From NCBI GenBank assembly GCA_025457725.1, contig JALOTU010000272.1, forward strand, positions 1-5,726: DNA of 5,726 nt. Reading direction: 5' to 3'. The DNA is from Verrucomicrobiota bacterium. GTDB lineage: Bacteria > Verrucomicrobiota > Verrucomicrobiia > Limisphaerales > DSYF01. The notes under the pieces are model-generated. The model had not been told where the DNA came from, searched no databases, and worked only from the letters and a program-made list of their open reading frames with translations. Made by a program: the position numbers and the translations under genes. Of the stretch, positions 5,598-5,726 are shown piece after piece (position 1 is the stretch's first letter; each line of letters opens with the position of its first letter).

Positions 5598-5612
5598 GTG
5601 GAATGATTCCAC
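5598..5612 (-). promoter_or_regulatory. Perfect 15-bp palindrome, candidate operator in the leader
   Basis: GTGGAATGATTCCAC is a perfect 7-1-7 inverted repeat. It lies about 18-32 nt downstream of the -10 box and 72 nt before the ATG of the lipoprotein gene. The position suits a repressor site just after the transcription start. A small RNA hairpin is the alternative. I do not recognise the regulator. Confidence 0.45.
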
Positions 5613-5629
5613 TTGAAGAGGCGGCAAGA

Positions 5630-5658
5630 ATTATCCGGATTCCAGCAACCAATGTCAA
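5630..5658 (-). promoter_or_regulatory. Near-consensus sigma-70 promoter
   Basis: On the minus strand TTGACA (5653-5658) is followed by exactly 17 nt and then GATAAT (5630-5635), one mismatch from TATAAT. Transcription would start near 5623, giving a leader of about 97 nt before the lipoprotein ATG. It is the best promoter in the window and fits the gene order. The remaining bases to the right edge (5659-5726) hold no gene I can support. Confidence 0.8.
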
Positions 5659-5726
5659 ACGATCCCTCCCCGCTGACGGGCTCCCATTCAGGCCTAACAG
5701 AAAACACCCATTAAGTCGTGCGCAAC

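Noticed and set aside
5527..5658. N-terminal extension of the lipoprotein from TTG at 5658
   Set aside because: The TTG is the -35 box of the promoter, the region includes the -10 box, and the lipoprotein signal peptide starts at 5526.

Overview
The window looks like chromosomal DNA from a GC-rich, diderm (outer-membrane) bacterium. The best guess is the PVC group, perhaps Verrucomicrobiota, but that is a weak inference. It rests on the general look of the proteins, a Tol-Pal operon beside a Thermotoga-type DAHP synthase, and the scarcity of Shine-Dalgarno sequences. Nothing in the sequence names a species. I see no phage, insertion sequence, CRISPR array, tRNA or rRNA.

Left part (1-2788, + strand): the 3' half of a Tol-Pal operon. 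The last ten codons of an upstream gene (probably tolR/exbD) are followed after 2 nt by a tolA/tonB-type gene (36-848), after 2 nt more by tolB (851-2125), and after 25 nt by pal (2151-2732). A strong intrinsic terminator follows at 2763-2788. Together these encode the proton-motive-force-driven envelope machine: TolQ/R (outside the window) energise TolA, which acts on periplasmic TolB and on the peptidoglycan-binding lipoprotein Pal to keep the outer membrane attached during division.

Middle (2820-3833, + strand): aroF, a type I-beta DAHP synthase with an N-terminal ferredoxin-like regulatory domain. It catalyses the first step of the shikimate pathway. It starts only 31 nt after the pal terminator.

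Right part (3885-5726, - strand), in transcription order: a near-consensus sigma-70 promoter (5630-5658), a perfect 15-bp palindrome in the 5' leader, a small helical lipoprotein gene (5113-5526), a large hairpin, a DUF481 outer-membrane beta-barrel gene (4271-5032), a 149-nt structured intergenic region with a long GC-rich hairpin and two competing hairpins, a 47-aa single-span membrane protein gene (3978-4121), and an intrinsic terminator (3885-3916) that faces aroF.

Most of the content is ordinary housekeeping and envelope genes, and I do not see a convincing new multi-gene system. The points most worth a second look are an exact, in-frame 75-bp tandem duplication inside the tolB propeller; replacement of a catalytic metal-ligand histidine by glutamine in the DAHP synthase; a C11 homopolymer in tolA; and the structured intergenic DNA around the DUF481 gene.
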